Positions 5,273-6,804 of a stretch of DNA of 6,804 bases are shown here, one piece after another; position 1 is the first letter of the stretch, and each line of letters begins with the position of its first letter. The translations under genes were made by a program, and so were the position numbers. Under the pieces are notes generated by a model that worked only from the letters and a program-made list of their open reading frames with translations, searched no databases and was not told the origin of the DNA. The stretch is from the NCBI GenBank assembly GCA_007127175.1, contig SKZX01000023.1, positions 1 to 6,804 on the forward strand, given 5' to 3'. The stretch is from Desulfobacterales bacterium. GTDB lineage: Bacteria > Desulfobacterota > Desulfobacteria > Desulfobacterales > Desulfosalsimonadaceae.

Positions 5273-6804
5273 ATGAAAGGCTGTTATGGAAAATACCTGA
5301 AAATCGATCTGACAAACAGGCAGACCGAAGAGATACCCATCAGCGAAGCGGACCAGAATGATTTTATCGGCGGGTCTGCGCTGGCGGCCAGGCTCATTTA
5401 CCCGTTTGTCAAGCCCGGGTTCGACCCGGCATCGCCTGAAAACCCGCTGGTCTTTGCTGCAGGGCCGTTTACGGGCTCCAACGTGCCCATGGTCAGCCGG
5501 TCCGCTGTGTGCGGCATTTCCCCGGCCACCGGTCTCTGGGGGGAGGCCACCACCGGCGGAAAGTTCCCGGTCCGGCTCAAGGCCACCGGCTTTGACGCGA
5601 TCATGATCACCGGCCGGGCGGATAAGCCGGTATATATCCTTGTCAATGACGGTGCTGTTGAGATTACAGACGCCGCGCATCTCTGGGGAAAAGACATTTA
5701 CGAAACCCAGGCGGCGGTCAAAGAGGCGCATGATGCCAAGGTTTCCGTGGCCTGTATCGGAGCTGCCGGTGAAAAACATATTCACTTTGCCACCATCATG
5801 AACGACGAGGGGCGGGCAGCGGGCAGGTGCGGCATGGGCGCGCTCATGGGGCTGAAAAACCTAAAGGCACTGGTGGTTTCCGGAAATCAAAAAGCCCGGA
5901 TCGCAAGCCCTGTGCAGCTGAAGGCATTGATCGCCGAAGCGCGCGAATGCATCAGCAGCCATCCCAATACCAACGCGTACAGGCTCTATGGCACCAATTT
6001 CTACCTGGATCTGGGCATGCGTCTCGGCGACGCACCGGCAAAATACTTTACCAAAAGCGTTTTCCCGGCCGCAAAGCTTCATGGCCCGGCCTTTCGGACC
6101 CGCTACCGGATGAACCATGTCGCGTGCATGGGATGCCCCATCGGATGCGGGCGGGTCATAAAAAACCCAAGCGCGGATATCAAGCAGGTGGACGGGCCGG
6201 AATACGAGACGGTCGCGGCCTTTGGCCCGCTGTGCATGAATTTCGACATCGATTCGGTGGTTCGGGCCAACCATTTGTGCAACAGGCATGGCATGGACAC
6301 CATTTCTGCAGGCGTTACCATTGCCTTTGCCATGTACCTGTTTGAAAAAGGCGTTTTGACCCGTGAAATGGCCGGCATGGACATTAACTGGGGCGACGGC
6401 GGCGCCGTGCTTGCCCTTGTTGATCTGATGATCCGCCAGGAGGGGATCGGCGTGCTTCTGAGCCGGGGCGTCAGGCAAATGGCTGCGGAACTGGGCGTCG
6501 ACCCCGAAGAGGCGGCCCATGTCAAGGGCCTTGAAATCCCCATGCATGATCCCAGGGCGTACCATGGCTCTGCATTGACCTACGCGGTGGGCCCGCGGGG
6601 CGCCTGCCACTTGAAGGGGAGTTTCTACAGCCTGGATGCGCCCGGCACCGAGGTCGGCCTCGATGTGGGCATCACGTTTTCAGACAAGAACGACCCTGCG
6701 CAAAAAGGCGCGCTTTCAGCCAAAGTGCTGTGGTTTTGCGAGATCTACAACAGTCTGCCGCTGTGCCAGTTCTCCCCCATGCCCGCTGCAATGATCGCAA
6801 AGGC
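5273..6804 (+). CDS. Aldehyde:ferredoxin oxidoreductase family tungsten/molybdopterin enzyme (C-terminus cut off)
   Basis: The first 510 residues of an AOR-family protein (usually about 600-650), which oxidises aldehydes to carboxylic acids with a tungsto-bispterin and one [4Fe-4S] cluster, normally reducing ferredoxin. The N-terminal domain opens with GCYGKYLKIDLT (3-14) and includes AGRCGMGALMGLKNLKAL (183-200). The cluster cysteines are C285, C288 and C292 (CMGCPIGCGR) plus C498 in LPLCQF. GPEYET (308-313) is the conserved active-site strand. The two pterin-binding motifs, usually DxxGLD and DxxGLC, read NRHGMD (337-342) and NSLPLC (493-498) here. Start: ATG with GGAGG nine bases upstream, inside the end of the ADH gene. 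Being six bases downstream of an Fe-ADH suggests alcohol to aldehyde to acid. Members of the family also include the benzoyl-CoA reductase subunit BamB, so substrate and direction are open. The frame runs off the right edge. Confidence 0.93.
   Translation, partial: MKGCYGKYLKIDLTNRQTEEIPISEADQNDFIGGSALAARLIYPFVKPGFDPASPENPLVFAAGPFTGSNVPMVSRSAVCGISPATGLWGEATTGGKFPVRLKATGFDAIMITGRADKPVYILVNDGAVEITDAAHLWGKDIYETQAAVKEAHDAKVSVACIGAAGEKHIHFATIMNDEGRAAGRCGMGALMGLKNLKALVVSGNQKARIASPVQLKALIAEARECISSHPNTNAYRLYGTNFYLDLGMRLGDAPAKYFTKSVFPAAKLHGPAFRTRYRMNHVACMGCPIGCGRVIKNPSADIKQVDGPEYETVAAFGPLCMNFDIDSVVRANHLCNRHGMDTISAGVTIAFAMYLFEKGVLTREMAGMDINWGDGGAVLALVDLMIRQEGIGVLLSRGVRQMAAELGVDPEEAAHVKGLEIPMHDPRAYHGSALTYAVGPRGACHLKGSFYSLDAPGTEVGLDVGITFSDKNDPAQKGALSAKVLWFCEIYNSLPLCQFSPMPAAMIAK

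Noticed and set aside
5102..6610. Long minus-strand open frames opposite the ADH and AOR genes (5102-5785, 5861-6610).
   Set aside because: They are antisense shadows of high-GC coding sequence; the plus strand encodes clear ADH and AOR motifs there.

Overview
The window looks like a piece of an anaerobic, cytochrome-rich Desulfobacterota (deltaproteobacterial sulfate-reducer type) chromosome. This rests on a multiheme c-type cytochrome with CxxCH motifs, an aldehyde:ferredoxin oxidoreductase (AOR) family tungsten/molybdenum enzyme, a plant-type [2Fe-2S] ferredoxin and moderate-to-high GC coding sequence. The taxon is inferred from gene content; no marker gene is present.

Layout. (1) Minus strand, 1-865: the N-terminal 288 residues of a CopB-type copper P1B-ATPase, with a His-rich leader; it runs off the left edge. 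(2) 866-1307: a 442-base gap without a convincing gene, holding a protein-like but start-less stretch (possible repeat or gene remnant) and a candidate promoter. (3) Plus strand, 1308-3284: a tight four-gene operon of a small two-TM protein, a [2Fe-2S] ferredoxin, a five-TM di-heme cytochrome b and a membrane-anchored heptaheme cytochrome c. Genes overlap or lie within 6 bases. (4) 3285-3593: a 309-base gap ending in a leader with a -10-like box. (5) Plus strand, 3594-6804: a second operon of a small SCP2-like (sterol/lipid carrier fold) protein, a group III iron-containing alcohol dehydrogenase and an AOR-family oxidoreductase cut by the right edge.

How the genes may work together. The four-gene operon has the parts of a transmembrane electron conduit: cytosolic ferredoxin, two stacked b hemes in the membrane, and a periplasmic-facing heptaheme cytochrome. 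The cytochrome b shows His pairs 14 residues apart in two helices (H72/H86 and H214/H228), the geometry known from cytochrome b of the bc1 complex. The second operon has the parts for oxidising an alcohol to an aldehyde (Fe-ADH) and then to an acid (AOR), with a lipid-carrier-like protein suggesting a hydrophobic substrate. AOR enzymes typically pass electrons to ferredoxin, so the two operons could be functionally linked, but that is inference from adjacency. I did not recognise the four-gene conduit as one of the named sulfate-reducer complexes (Qmo, Dsr, Tmc, Hmc, Qrc, Rnf); it is the best candidate here for an undescribed system.
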